Of a DNA stretch of 64,000 nucleotides, positions 1 through 8,135 are shown piece by piece. Numbering within the stretch: the stretch's first letter is position 1; each line of letters starts with the position of its first letter. Origin of the DNA: an uncultured Lachnospiraceae bacterium (GTDB lineage Bacteria > Bacillota > Clostridia > Lachnospirales > Lachnospiraceae); NCBI GenBank assembly GCA_910577115.1, contig CAJTMC010000014.1, forward strand, positions 27,144 to 91,143, in the 5' to 3' direction. The notes beneath the pieces are model-generated. The model had not been told where the DNA came from and did no database searches. It saw only the letters and a list, made by a program, of their open reading frames with translations. The position numbers were made by a program, and so were the translations under genes.

Positions 1-655
1 AAATTCCGCCCTTTTCATTGACGGAAATTCTCTCAGCGTTGGCATCACTTTCCGGCTTTATAGAAGAAGGATTTAGTTCCATAAGCTTATCAAACTCTCC
101 GTTTTGATAAGCTTTCATTTTGCTTAAAATTTCCCGTGCAATTTCCTGTGGCGATGCATTGGTACTTTCTATCACAAGATTGTAATTGCTCATATCATAA
201 TAATCAATATTATAAATTTCTTTATAACGCACTGTTTCAAGTTTCTGGCGGTTAATTAATGCTTTGCGGCATTCCTCTTGTGACTGATAAGATTCCGAAT
301 TTGCCCGTACGCTGTCATGAAATACCCTTCGACTGGACTCATTAATATCTGTAATGACAAAAACCTTAAAGCTATTTCTTGCAAAATTCCATGCAAGACG
401 CGAATCAAAAACGACATTGTCGCGTTCCTCGCTGATTTTTGTCGTCGTATCGTCAATCATCTTGTCCACTGAACGGTCTCCGCGGCTTGCCGCTTCATTG
501 ACCTGTCGGTTAAACGCTTCCACAGAAACCCCTTTTTCCATTGCAAGCTGTCGAAAAACTTTTCCCGTTGAAAATATTTCATAACCCTTTTCCTGCAAAA
601 TTTTAGCCACACTTGACTTTCCGCTTCCCAAATTTCCTGTAATACTGATATTCAT
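1..655 (-). CDS. Cytidylate kinase-like P-loop kinase (3' end outside window)
   Basis: The reading frame opens at ATG 655 behind a GAAAGGG-type ribosome binding site and is still open at base 1, so only 218 codons are visible. It begins MNISITGNLGSGKSSVAKIL, a Walker A P-loop near residues 8-15, followed by a helical lid-like region (VSVEAFNRQVNEAASRGDRSVD) and an FDSRLAWNF motif typical of the cytidylate-kinase-like ATPase family. The kinase part would fill about 190 residues. The visible tail (SSIKPESDANAERISVNEKGG) runs beyond that and could start a second domain, which I cannot identify. The substrate is unproven; a nucleotide or another small molecule is possible. A solo gene, convergent with nothing visible. 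Confidence 0.75.
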   Translation of the reverse strand, partial: MNISITGNLGSGKSSVAKILQEKGYEIFSTGKVFRQLAMEKGVSVEAFNRQVNEAASRGDRSVDKMIDDTTTKISEERDNVVFDSRLAWNFARNSFKVFVITDINESSRRVFHDSVRANSESYQSQEECRKALINRQKLETVRYKEIYNIDYYDMSNYNLVIESTNASPQEIAREILSKMKAYQNGEFDKLMELNPSSIKPESDANAERISVNEKGGI

Positions 656-803
656 ATGTTAACCTTGCCCTTTCTTAATCTTAATAACGCTTCCGGTTTC
701 TGACAGTTGTATTATAACAAACGTGAGAAAGCGTGTAAAGCCTTAGAAAAAAGCCGTTTAAATTTTATGAACCATGTATCAGCTCTTTTCGTAGCTGTTA
801 CAT

Positions 804-859
804 AAAAAAATAAAATAAGGACAGCAGAGTTGACATTTTACTCTTCCATCCCTATTTTA
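804..859 (-). terminator. Intrinsic terminator after yceD-rpmF
   Basis: On the minus strand TAAAATAGGGA pairs with TCCTTATTTTA (11 bp, one G-U), with an inner AGAGT/ACTCT stem, followed by seven T residues. It lies about 95 bp past the rpmF stop. Confidence 0.8.
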
Positions 860-953
860 CAGTATATTCAATCTCATATTCATCTGGGTCTAATTGGATT
901 AGTACAATACCTTTTATCCCTTAGAATATTCTTGAATCACTAAATTTGCTACA
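852..953 (-). pseudogene. Possible decayed ORF fragment downstream of rpmF
   Basis: Two overlapping minus-strand frames read like one protein interrupted by a frameshift: ...VANLVIQEYSKG (then stop) and GIKGIVLIQLDPDEYEIEYTVK (ending in TAG at 854-852). Neither has a start codon or ribosome binding site. The acidic, ordered composition suggests former coding sequence, but the piece is too short to name and could be chance. Confidence 0.25.
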
Positions 954-1133
954 TTAGTCTGCCGCAATAATCTCTTTCTTGTTGTAAGATCCGCAAGCCT
1001 TACATACTCTGTGAGGCATCATAAGAGCACCACACTTGCTGCACTTTACCAATGTAGGAGCGCTCATTTTCCAGTTTGCTCTTCTCTTATCTCTTCTGCT
1101 TTTTGAAGATTTATTTTTTGGACATATAGACAT
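954..1133 (-). CDS. rpmF: 50S ribosomal protein L32
   Basis: A 59-residue protein, MSICPKNKSSKSRRDKRRAN followed by a four-cysteine zinc ribbon (CSKCG about residues 31-35, CKACG about 44-48), as in zinc-binding forms of L32. It is a structural protein of the large ribosomal subunit. The ATG lies three bases past the stop of the upstream DUF177/YceD gene, with an AGGAGG-type site inside the end of that gene, so the two are translationally coupled. The yceD-rpmF pairing is conserved widely in bacteria. Transcription comes from the consensus promoter at 1689-1717 and ends at the hairpin at 804-859. Confidence 0.96.
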   Translation of the reverse strand: MSICPKNKSSKSRRDKRRANWKMSAPTLVKCSKCGALMMPHRVCKACGSYNKKEIIAAD

Positions 1134-1136
1134 TTG

Positions 1137-1661
1137 TTACACCTCCTTGTTTGCATTCATAATATCTTTTATTGCCGCCATACGGGGATCCGGCACAAAA
1201 TCATCACAGCCGCATGCTCCGTCATTCAGATTTTTACCGCAGACTTTGCAAATTCCTTTGCAGTCCTCGTGACACAAAATCTTTGCTGGCCAATTTAATA
1301 AGATTTCATTATTGATTAGTTCGTCCACATTTAAGTGATACCCTTCCATAAAATCCGCCTCATAGTCGTCCATATCTGTCCCTGTATAATCGGGAGCAGC
1401 AATCTTTAACTGAAAGGATAAATCAAACGGATATATAACATCATTCAGACATCTGTCACAGGCAAGCACAAACATAAGCTTCGCGCTTCCCTCTACCAGT
1501 GCCTTTGACTGTCCTAAATTGGAAACCCTTAATCTGACAGGACCCTTTTCTTTTATCGGAAAAGTCCCGATCCGGCTTGTATAATTATCTGCTTCATACA
1601 AAGCTTCCAACTCCTGCACACAGCCGTCATTTGTAAATACATCGCTTAAATTCACTAACAT
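1137..1661 (-). CDS. DUF177/YceD family protein
   Basis: A 174-residue protein of the YceD/DUF177 family. An internal cysteine pair (ACDRCLNDV) and a C-terminal cluster (CHEDCKGICKVCGKNLNDGACGCDD) give the CxxC...CxxDC pattern usual for Gram-positive members, probably metal-binding. The family is co-transcribed with rpmF; in bacteria and plastids it has been linked to 23S rRNA accumulation, but its molecular action is unclear. The ATG at 1661 is followed at once by MLVNLSDVF. The promoter lies 28 bp upstream, giving a very short leader. Confidence 0.92.
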   Translation of the reverse strand: MLVNLSDVFTNDGCVQELEALYEADNYTSRIGTFPIKEKGPVRLRVSNLGQSKALVEGSAKLMFVLACDRCLNDVIYPFDLSFQLKIAAPDYTGTDMDDYEADFMEGYHLNVDELINNEILLNWPAKILCHEDCKGICKVCGKNLNDGACGCDDFVPDPRMAAIKDIMNANKEV

Positions 1662-1688
1662 AGCAGACTCCTATCCACACATTCATAC

Positions 1689-1717
1689 ATTATACCGAAC
1701 CCTGAAAATTTTGTCAA
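1689..1717 (-). promoter_or_regulatory. Consensus sigma-A promoter for yceD-rpmF
   Basis: Minus-strand TTGACA (1717-1712), 17-bp spacer, TATAAT (1694-1689): both hexamers match the consensus exactly. Confidence 0.9.
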
Positions 1718-1770
1718 CCAAATATATAAAATTTTCCTGTTTTTCGGCTTCGAACCGTATTTTTAATGTT

Positions 1771-1799
1771 TTGATAGCATGTTTGAACGAGAATATGTT
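1771..1799 (+). promoter_or_regulatory. Probable promoter of tmcAL
   Basis: TTGATA (1771-1776), 17-bp spacer, TATGTT (1794-1799), 44 bp upstream of the tmcAL start. It is back to back with the yceD promoter. Confidence 0.55.
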
Positions 1800-1842
1800 A
1801 TCATAGTACTGTTATGAATGCAAGAAAGGATTCCGTTTTCAT

Positions 1843-3084
1843 ATGAAAATTGCCGCAATTATCGCAGAATACAATCCCTTCCACAATGGGCATCTCCTCC
1901 AGCTTGACACAGTTCGCGAAACCATCGGTGCCGACTATATCATTATCGTTATGAGTGGAGATTTTGTACAAAGAGGCGCACCCGCCATCATAGATAAATA
2001 TGCGCGCTGCCGCGTGGCGCTTGCATGCGGTGCAGACGCTGTTTTTGAGCTGCCTGCATACTTTGCGCTTGGAAGCGCGGAATATTTTGCACAGGGAGCC
2101 ATAGCTCTCCTGAACAGGCTTGGCGTCGTGGATATCCTTCATTTTGGAAGCGAATGCGGAGATATCAGCCTTTTATGCAAATATGCAGAGAACATCACAG
2201 AAGAAACAGACGAATATAAACGTCTGCTGAACCTTCACTTAAAAGAGGGAAAATCCTTCCCCCTTGCAAGAAGCGAAGCAATCAAAGATTTATCAGGTAA
2301 TTCCGACATTTTTTCAAGCCCGAACAATATCCTTGCACTGGAATATATCAAAGCGCTCCGGCAGTCAAACAGCACGATTACGCCGCTCACACTGCAAAGA
2401 AACGGCGCCGGCTTTCACTCTGATACGCTTTCAAAGGAAAGACTGCCGTCTGCAAAAGCGATACGGAAAAGCCTTGCTGACAGATCCGACAACACTTTAT
2501 CCCGCCTGACAGGATATGTGCCGGATACCTGTTTGGAAGCCTTACAGAAAAACACGCTTTTATTCCAAGATGATTTTTCACAGATTCTTTTGTACAGGCT
2601 GTTGCAAAATACCAGTCCGCATAAAAAATTTTCCCATTTTTACGATATCAGCCCAGAGCTTTCCAATACCATAGCTGCAAATACCATGCGCTTCGTATCA
2701 TTTGAGACATTTGCACACTTATGCAAAAGCAGAAACCTTACCTACACACGCATCTGCCGCAGCCTGATGCACATTCTCCTTGATATGACACAGGAAAGTG
2801 CGGATATGCTAAAAGCAGACGGCTATTGCAGCTACGCAAGACTGCTTGGACTTCGGACGAAAAGCGGAAAAAGCGAACTGCTTCGCCAAATAAAAAAGCA
2901 CACGTCCATTCCAATCATCGCTTCACCGGCAAAAGGCTTGCATCAGCTTACCAAAAGCACTCTCATTTCCCTGAAAGCGGATATCCATGCCGCCAATATC
3001 TATGAGGGTGTCAAAGCACAAAAAATGACACATGTGTCACCTTTAAACGAAATGACAAGAGAAATCATAAAACTTCCGCAGTGA
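1843..3084 (+). CDS. tmcAL: tRNA(Met) cytidine acetate ligase (TmcAL/YlbM)
   Basis: A 413-residue protein starting MKIAAIIAEYNPFHNGH, the nucleotidyltransferase signature with an HxGH motif (residues 14-17) that binds ATP. In Bacillus subtilis TmcAL activates acetate with ATP and transfers it to the wobble cytidine (ac4C34) of elongator tRNA-Met. Other family marks are MSGDFVQRGAPAIIDKYARC near residue 40 and FHSDTLSKERLPSAKAIRK near 190-210. Length is normal for the family. An AAGGA site precedes the ATG. A monocistronic plus-strand gene, with a hairpin terminator overlapping its stop codon. Confidence 0.95.
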   Translation: MKIAAIIAEYNPFHNGHLLQLDTVRETIGADYIIIVMSGDFVQRGAPAIIDKYARCRVALACGADAVFELPAYFALGSAEYFAQGAIALLNRLGVVDILHFGSECGDISLLCKYAENITEETDEYKRLLNLHLKEGKSFPLARSEAIKDLSGNSDIFSSPNNILALEYIKALRQSNSTITPLTLQRNGAGFHSDTLSKERLPSAKAIRKSLADRSDNTLSRLTGYVPDTCLEALQKNTLLFQDDFSQILLYRLLQNTSPHKKFSHFYDISPELSNTIAANTMRFVSFETFAHLCKSRNLTYTRICRSLMHILLDMTQESADMLKADGYCSYARLLGLRTKSGKSELLRQIKKHTSIPIIASPAKGLHQLTKSTLISLKADIHAANIYEGVKAQKMTHVSPLNEMTREIIKLPQ

Positions 3085-3110
3085 CAGTCACTTTGCGGAA
3101 GTCTTTTTAT
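3072..3110 (+). terminator. Intrinsic terminator of tmcAL
   Basis: ACTTCCGCA...TGCGGAAGT stem with an inner GTGA/TCAC, then CTTTTT. The left arm overlaps the tmcAL stop codon. Confidence 0.85.
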
Positions 3111-3118
3111 ACTATTAT

Positions 3119-4483
3119 TTAATTCTTAAAGCTGTGTATCGGCGCCGGTATTCTTCCTCCGCGGTTTACAAACGCATCGCACGAATATTGATTGACCGGC
3201 ATAATCGGCGCGTGACCCAAAAGTCCGCCAAACTCCGCACTGTCTCCAACCGTTTTTCCGATTACCGGTATAATGCGCACTGCCGTCGTTTTTTGATTTA
3301 CCATACCGATTGCAAGCTCATCAGCAATGATGCCGGAAATGGTGGTTGCCTTTGTATCCCCCGGAATTGCAATCATATCAAGCCCCACCGAGCATACACA
3401 CGTCATTGCTTCCAGCTTTTCTATCGTAAGCGCTCCGGCATTCACGGCATCAATCATGCCCTGATCTTCGCTGACCGGAATAAAGGCCCCGCTCAGCCCG
3501 CCAACGTAGGAAGACGCCATAACGCCGCCCTTTTTCACCTGATCATTTAATAGCGCCAAAGCTGCTGTCGTTCCGGGCGCTCCGGCATATTCAAGACCAA
3601 TTTCACATAAAATATCCGCCACACTGTCACCGATTGCAGGTGTCGGTGCAAGCGAGAGGTCAACAATGCCAAACGGAATTCCCAAACGTTTTGACGCTTC
3701 CTGCGCCACAAGCTGGCCCACTCTTGTCACCTTAAAGGCGGTCTTTTTAATCGTCTCGCATAAAATCTCAAAATTTTTTCCACGCACGCTCTCAAGCGCA
3801 TTCTTCACTACACCGGGACCACTTACGCCAACATTGATAATCGCGTCTGCTTCTGTCACGCCATGAAACGCTCCCGCCATAAACGGATTATCGTCAGGCG
3901 CATTGCAAAATACCACAAGCTTGGAACAGCCAATCGAGTCATTCTCCTTCGTAAGCTCTGCGGTCTCCCTGATAATATCCCCCATAAGACGCACCGCGTC
4001 CATGTCAATACCGGTCTTTGTGGAACCCAGATTGACAGAACTGCACACAAGCTCAGTCTCTGCCAGCGCCTTTGGTATGGAACGCAAAAGGAGCTCGTCA
4101 GCTTTTGTCATTCCTTTTGAAACAAGCGCGGAATATCCTCCCAAAAAGTTTACGCCGACGTCCTTTCTTGCCCTGTCAAGCGTCTTGGCGATTGTCACAA
4201 AATCGTCCGAGGTCTTACAGGCAGAACCGCCTACAAGCGCAATCGGCGTCACCGATATCCGCTTATTTACAATCGGAATGCCAAATTCTTTCTCAATCTC
4301 CTCTCCCACAGTCACCAAGTCCTTTGCCGTAGCTGTTATCTTATTATAAATTTTTTCATTTAGCTGTTCTAAATCTGAATCGATACAGTCCAACAGGCTG
4401 ATGCCGAGTGTAATTGTCCTCACGTCAAGGTTTTCCTTCTCGATCATCTTGTTGGTTTCCAGTACCTCGTGAATATTTATCAT
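3119..4483 (-). CDS. UPF0210 / PFL family protein (DUF711)
   Basis: A 454-residue protein of the UPF0210 (DUF711) family, conserved in Clostridia and archaea but of unknown biochemical role. It opens MINIHEVLETNKMIEKENLD, a near-invariant N-terminus. I chose the ATG at 4483 because GGAGG lies 7 bp upstream; in-frame TTG and GTG codons just before it are less likely. Glycine-rich stretches (FLGGYSALVSKGMTKADELL, VVFCNAPDDNPFMAGAFHGV) resemble glycyl-radical-like or other large-barrel folds, but no catalytic claim can be made. It is the downstream partner of the ACT-domain gene, an arrangement conserved across Firmicutes, and a structured RNA spacer separates them. Confidence 0.92.
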   Translation of the reverse strand: MINIHEVLETNKMIEKENLDVRTITLGISLLDCIDSDLEQLNEKIYNKITATAKDLVTVGEEIEKEFGIPIVNKRISVTPIALVGGSACKTSDDFVTIAKTLDRARKDVGVNFLGGYSALVSKGMTKADELLLRSIPKALAETELVCSSVNLGSTKTGIDMDAVRLMGDIIRETAELTKENDSIGCSKLVVFCNAPDDNPFMAGAFHGVTEADAIINVGVSGPGVVKNALESVRGKNFEILCETIKKTAFKVTRVGQLVAQEASKRLGIPFGIVDLSLAPTPAIGDSVADILCEIGLEYAGAPGTTAALALLNDQVKKGGVMASSYVGGLSGAFIPVSEDQGMIDAVNAGALTIEKLEAMTCVCSVGLDMIAIPGDTKATTISGIIADELAIGMVNQKTTAVRIIPVIGKTVGDSAEFGGLLGHAPIMPVNQYSCDAFVNRGGRIPAPIHSFKN

Positions 4484-4520
4484 CACCAATCCTCCAATGC
4501 TCTTAATAATGCGTAACTCC

Positions 4521-4617
4521 GCAGTGCAAATTTGTTGTCGGGCTTCGCCCTGTCAAAATATGAGCTGGTAAATGTGCCTGCAAGCAGTCAATTTACCTTC
4601 TCATATTTTGGCACTGC
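4521..4617 (-). promoter_or_regulatory. Structured spacer RNA (three-way-junction-like fold)
   Basis: Beginning one base after the ACT gene's stop, the minus-strand RNA can form a closing stem GCAGTGC (4617-4611) with GCACTGC (4527-4521). It encloses a long arm, CAAAATATGAG..GGTAAAT against ATTTACC..CTCATATTTTG (18 of 20 paired, 4610-4591 with 4573-4554), capped by CTGC/GCAG, and a short GGGC-GAA-GCCC hairpin. There is no T-run after it, so it is not a simple terminator. It could be an RNA stability or processing element, or a small MITE-like insertion. Confidence 0.6.
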
Positions 4618-4890
4618 TCATAGCCTATGCATGCTGTTAAATATTTCCTCTCTTTGACAGCGGATAATAACACCGATGTCTGCCCCAACCTTATCCAAAT
4701 CGTCAGAAACCTCACTCACTGATTTTGCCGCGTTGCTCATGTCGGCAATCATCATCATATTAAAATAGTCGTCTACAATTGTCTGTGATATATCAAGAAT
4801 ATTCACCTTGTTTTCTGCAAGATATGTACACACCTTTGCAATAATCCCGACTGTATCTTTACCTACCACCGTTATAATTGTTTTCTTCAT
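4618..4890 (-). CDS. ACT-domain protein (UPF0237)
   Basis: A single-domain ACT protein of 90 residues (MKKTIITVVGKDTVGIIAKV). ACT domains bind small ligands, usually amino acids, and the family (UPF0237) is nearly always next to a UPF0210 gene, as here, so it probably regulates that partner. The ATG has a GGAGG site 8 bases upstream (AATCCTCC on the plus strand). A promoter is visible at 5003-5031, and a copy of the window's palindromic repeat sits in the leader at 4914-4943. Confidence 0.92.
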   Translation of the reverse strand: MKKTIITVVGKDTVGIIAKVCTYLAENKVNILDISQTIVDDYFNMMMIADMSNAAKSVSEVSDDLDKVGADIGVIIRCQREEIFNSMHRL

Positions 4891-4913
4891 AATAATCCTC
4901 CATACTTATGCAC

Positions 4914-4943
4914 TTGCGAATTCGGATGCAGACACAAATTTGC
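4914..4943 (-). repeat. Palindromic leader repeat, copy 1
   Basis: Minus-strand GCAAATTTGTG-TCTGCATC-CGAATTCGC: an inverted repeat matching the recurring core (CACAAATTTGC/GCRAATTTGTG). It lies in the leader of the ACT gene, 24 bp before its start, just upstream of the GGAGG site. Confidence 0.6.
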
Positions 4944-5002
4944 CCTGTAAAAAATTTATTTTCCACAGTAACAGCCTGCTCTCCTGTCAAAACATACTTA
5001 AC

Positions 5003-5031
5003 ATCATACAAAATATTTCACTATATTTCAA
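5003..5031 (-). promoter_or_regulatory. Probable promoter of ACT-UPF0210 operon
   Basis: Minus-strand TTGAAA (5031-5026), 17-bp spacer, TATGAT (5008-5003). It overlaps the last codons of yycJ and leaves a leader of about 105 nt. Confidence 0.6.
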
Positions 5032-5818
5032 CCAATTGTGAAATTTCACTGCGTTTTGCAACAAAAATAGGAAAATCTTCAGCATGATAAGGGTTGTCAG
5101 CCATTGAAATCTCAAGCCTGACTGTCTCATAGGCAAGCTCCGCAAGATTGTTTTCCTTACTTAAATGCCCCAAAACCACTGCTTTTAAATTGTCATGCAG
5201 CAGACGGCTTAAAAGCCTTCCGGAAAGCTCATTTGACAGATGCCCCCTGTTTCCAAGAATACGCTGCTTTAAATAATACGGATACGGTCCTACCTGCAGC
5301 ATATTGATATCGTGATTTGCCTCCAGCAAAAGTGCGTCCATTCCTCTTAAGCTCTCTACTGTATAATCGTCATAAATCCCTAAATCCGTCGCCACTGCCA
5401 TGCGCTTGCTTCCATACTGAAATCTGTACGCTACCGGTTCCGCCGCATCATGCGATATTTTCATCGGATTGACGGTAATATCCTTTAAAATAAATTTTTC
5501 GTCGGCATGAATCACGTGAAAAAGTGAGTCATCCAGCTTCCCAAGATTACTCACTTCCTTAATTGCCGCGAGCGTACCTCCCGTTCCATAGACCGGTATT
5601 CCAAACTTTCTGCATATCACACCCAGACCGTTGATATGGTCTGAGTGTTCATGCGTAATTAAAATACCGTCTATATCACTGCCTGTAAGCCCAAGCCGGT
5701 TTAAGCCTTCCACCGTCTTTTTCCCGCTTATGCCCACATCTACCAGCAGGTGGGTGGCATCTGTGCCGATATAAATACAGTTACCGCTGCTCCCGCTGGC
5801 TATACTACACATTTTCAT
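5021..5818 (-). CDS. YycJ/WalJ-type MBL-fold metallohydrolase
   Basis: A 265-residue metallo-beta-lactamase-fold protein. After MKMCSIASGSSGNCIYI comes the metal-binding motif THEHSDH (about residues 60-66), then further ligands in KISHDA and VVLGHLS. This is the layout of YycJ/WalJ, a 5'-3' DNA exonuclease implicated in mismatch repair and found next to walRK in Bacilli; here it follows the FtsA-like gene. I took the ATG at 5818 (AGAGGTTGAGC upstream); an earlier in-frame codon at 5881 would overlap the preceding gene heavily. Last gene of the polA operon. Confidence 0.88.
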   Translation of the reverse strand: MKMCSIASGSSGNCIYIGTDATHLLVDVGISGKKTVEGLNRLGLTGSDIDGILITHEHSDHINGLGVICRKFGIPVYGTGGTLAAIKEVSNLGKLDDSLFHVIHADEKFILKDITVNPMKISHDAAEPVAYRFQYGSKRMAVATDLGIYDDYTVESLRGMDALLLEANHDINMLQVGPYPYYLKQRILGNRGHLSNELSGRLLSRLLHDNLKAVVLGHLSKENNLAELAYETVRLEISMADNPYHAEDFPIFVAKRSEISQLVEI

Positions 5819-5846
5819 TTGCTCAACCTCTTGTCTCTTTTTTTGC

Positions 5847-8135
5847 TTACTGCTTCCAGTATACCTCAATCTTATCACCATTGTAAAGCTTTTGTGTATA
5901 CTGCGCGTCCTTACCGTTTACAAGCGTTGCAATACCGGAACCGCGCATCTTACTGGTATCAAAATTGATGTAATCAAAGATATCAACAAAAGTATAATTC
6001 TTTTTTCCTCTCATGACAATAGGTTTTTGATTTACAATAACAATAACCTTCTTAAATTCTTCGTAGCCTTCCTCCGCATTCTTTTCCTCTTCTTTCTCCT
6101 CCTTTGCGGCGTCCTCTACCATACCCTTAAAAACATGTACCGTTTCCGCCGTTTTTGCGTCCGGATCCTCTGTTTTATTGACTGTCTGAGTCGATTTTAC
6201 AGTCGCTTTTTCTTCCGCTTCCGGACTCTTCGTCCCTTTATTTTCAGATTCTTTTGCAGCAGGCTCTTGTGTCTCCTGTGCAGCCTTTGCATCGTCAATA
6301 ACATGCTTCTTCACAGCCGCGCTGAATTTCTCCCTTTTTGCCTCAAGCTGCGCTGCCTCATAAATCTCCTTCATCTCAAGCTCTTTTTTGCTCTTTAAAT
6401 CAATTCTGTCCGCACTGTAAATTGTGCTGTCGGCATTTGCTTCTTCTGCATTGATATAGATTCTCATATCCTCCGTTGATACCCCCATATACTCGCAGAA
6501 CTGTTCCAGTGTATAGTATGATAAAAACTCTATCGCATCCTGCTCCTGTATCATATACTCGCCAGTCACCGCCGTACCGTTAACCATCACAGGCTTTGGA
6601 AGCAGCACTTCATCACCATTGACGTTTAGAATAATTTTACTGTTACAGTCAACAAGGTTTGCAATTTTTTCCTGTGCATCCTGTCCCAGTGTCGATTCTT
6701 CGATCGTTATCACATCATTTGACTGAATCTGATAGCTTAAATTGACGATCTCGCCATTGACATAAACGTGTGCGCTTTCGCCATGCCCGCCCTTTGTAAC
6801 GCGGTTCTTTCCGTTTACCGTATAATGAAGATCTGCGCCACGTCTTGGGAACAGTCCGTCGCGTGAAAATGCTGACTGCATTGCCGCATCCATAACGGTC
6901 AGCTTGTTGTTATCATAAAGTTTGATGCGGTTCCCATTGAATGTTATGTAAATAAAGTTATTGTTCTTTTCATAGTGCGTCAGGCAGATGCCGACGGGTG
7001 TAATGATCGTTGAATCCTTTAACGCGCCTTCGGGGAACTCAATATTCCCCATAATTTCCTCGCCACGAATCGCCACACGCGATGCGTCAAGTCCAAGCTC
7101 CTCTGCAATCTTCTTATCAAAGCCCTTGATTTTTCCGCCGCCGCCAACAATAAATACCGCGCTTGGAGATGTGCCTCCATTCAGCTCTCTGATTGTATCG
7201 GCAGTGTGCTTTGCTATTTTCTCCATTTCGGGACGGCAAATGGAAACCACTTCCTCGGCTGTGATAATCTGTTCCATGCCCATAATATCTTCATATTTTA
7301 TCTCATCCTGATCCGTAGACGCCGTCTTTATTTTTTCGGCAGTCGCAAAATCAATCAGGCAGGTCTTTGCCAAAAGCTGCGTAAGCGAATCGCCCGCATA
7401 TGGCAGCATGCCAAACGCAACGACACTTCCTTCGTCTGTAATCGAAATATCCGATGTTCCTGCACCGACATCGACCATAGCAATATTCAGAAGACGAAAC
7501 TTCTCGGGAATGGCTACCCGAATCGCTGCAATCGGCTCCAGTGTCAGGTTCGCCACCTTTAATCCGGCAATCTCCACCGCACTGTAAAGTCCGTCAACCA
7601 CATCGTCCGGCAGAAAGGTTGCAATCATATCCGCACCGAGCATTTTTGCTTTGTGATGCTCCGGCTCGCTCATCCAAAGACCATTGATATAATACTTGAT
7701 AACCGAATATCCAACACAGTAAAAGTGAATATCGGTGTCATTTTTTTCCTGAAACTGCGTATAAGCATTATCAACGCCCATTGAAACAAGCGTATTCATA
7801 TCATCTCTTGTAACATTTCGTTCTTTATCCAAATCCATATCGACATGGACATTCATCGTCTTTAATACACGTCCTGCCGCCGCAATGCATACTTCGTCCA
7901 GTCTGATACCCGTCTTGTCCTGAAGCGACTGTCTGATATCGGCAATTGTTGCCGCAACCCTGTTGATGTCATGAATCTGTCCGTCCACCATAGCGCGTGT
8001 CTGATGCTCTCTGATTTCCTGTGCCACAACAATAAACTTCTCACCCTGTCGAAATCCTACGGTTCCCACCACATTTCTGGTGCCAATGTCAAGACCAAAC
8101 ACAGTTTCTTCTTCATTCATGTTCATTTGATTCAT
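5847..8135 (-). CDS. FtsA-like actin-fold ATPase with long C-terminal extension
   Basis: A 762-residue protein. Residues about 8-390 form an FtsA/PilM-type actin-fold ATPase: FGLDIGTRNVVG (phosphate 1), VDVGAGTSDISI (phosphate 2) and VFIVGGGGKIKGF (adenosine). Canonical FtsA is about 420 residues and ends in an amphipathic helix. Here a region of beta-rich repeats follows (about 400-580), then a Lys/Glu/Ala-rich linker (about 600-690) and a C-terminal ubiquitin-like or beta-grasp stretch ending VYWKQ. The start ATG overlaps the coaE stop (ATGA). It is a lineage-specific paralogue of FtsA rather than the dcw-cluster copy. A role in division or cell shape is inferred from the fold only. Confidence 0.82.
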   Translation of the reverse strand: MNQMNMNEEETVFGLDIGTRNVVGTVGFRQGEKFIVVAQEIREHQTRAMVDGQIHDINRVAATIADIRQSLQDKTGIRLDEVCIAAAGRVLKTMNVHVDMDLDKERNVTRDDMNTLVSMGVDNAYTQFQEKNDTDIHFYCVGYSVIKYYINGLWMSEPEHHKAKMLGADMIATFLPDDVVDGLYSAVEIAGLKVANLTLEPIAAIRVAIPEKFRLLNIAMVDVGAGTSDISITDEGSVVAFGMLPYAGDSLTQLLAKTCLIDFATAEKIKTASTDQDEIKYEDIMGMEQIITAEEVVSICRPEMEKIAKHTADTIRELNGGTSPSAVFIVGGGGKIKGFDKKIAEELGLDASRVAIRGEEIMGNIEFPEGALKDSTIITPVGICLTHYEKNNNFIYITFNGNRIKLYDNNKLTVMDAAMQSAFSRDGLFPRRGADLHYTVNGKNRVTKGGHGESAHVYVNGEIVNLSYQIQSNDVITIEESTLGQDAQEKIANLVDCNSKIILNVNGDEVLLPKPVMVNGTAVTGEYMIQEQDAIEFLSYYTLEQFCEYMGVSTEDMRIYINAEEANADSTIYSADRIDLKSKKELEMKEIYEAAQLEAKREKFSAAVKKHVIDDAKAAQETQEPAAKESENKGTKSPEAEEKATVKSTQTVNKTEDPDAKTAETVHVFKGMVEDAAKEEKEEEKNAEEGYEEFKKVIVIVNQKPIVMRGKKNYTFVDIFDYINFDTSKMRGSGIATLVNGKDAQYTQKLYNGDKIEVYWKQ

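Noticed and set aside
3134..3550. Long plus-strand frames opposite the UPF0210 gene and other large genes
   Set aside because: They lack ribosome sites and family signatures; they mirror the coding frame of the strong minus-strand gene.
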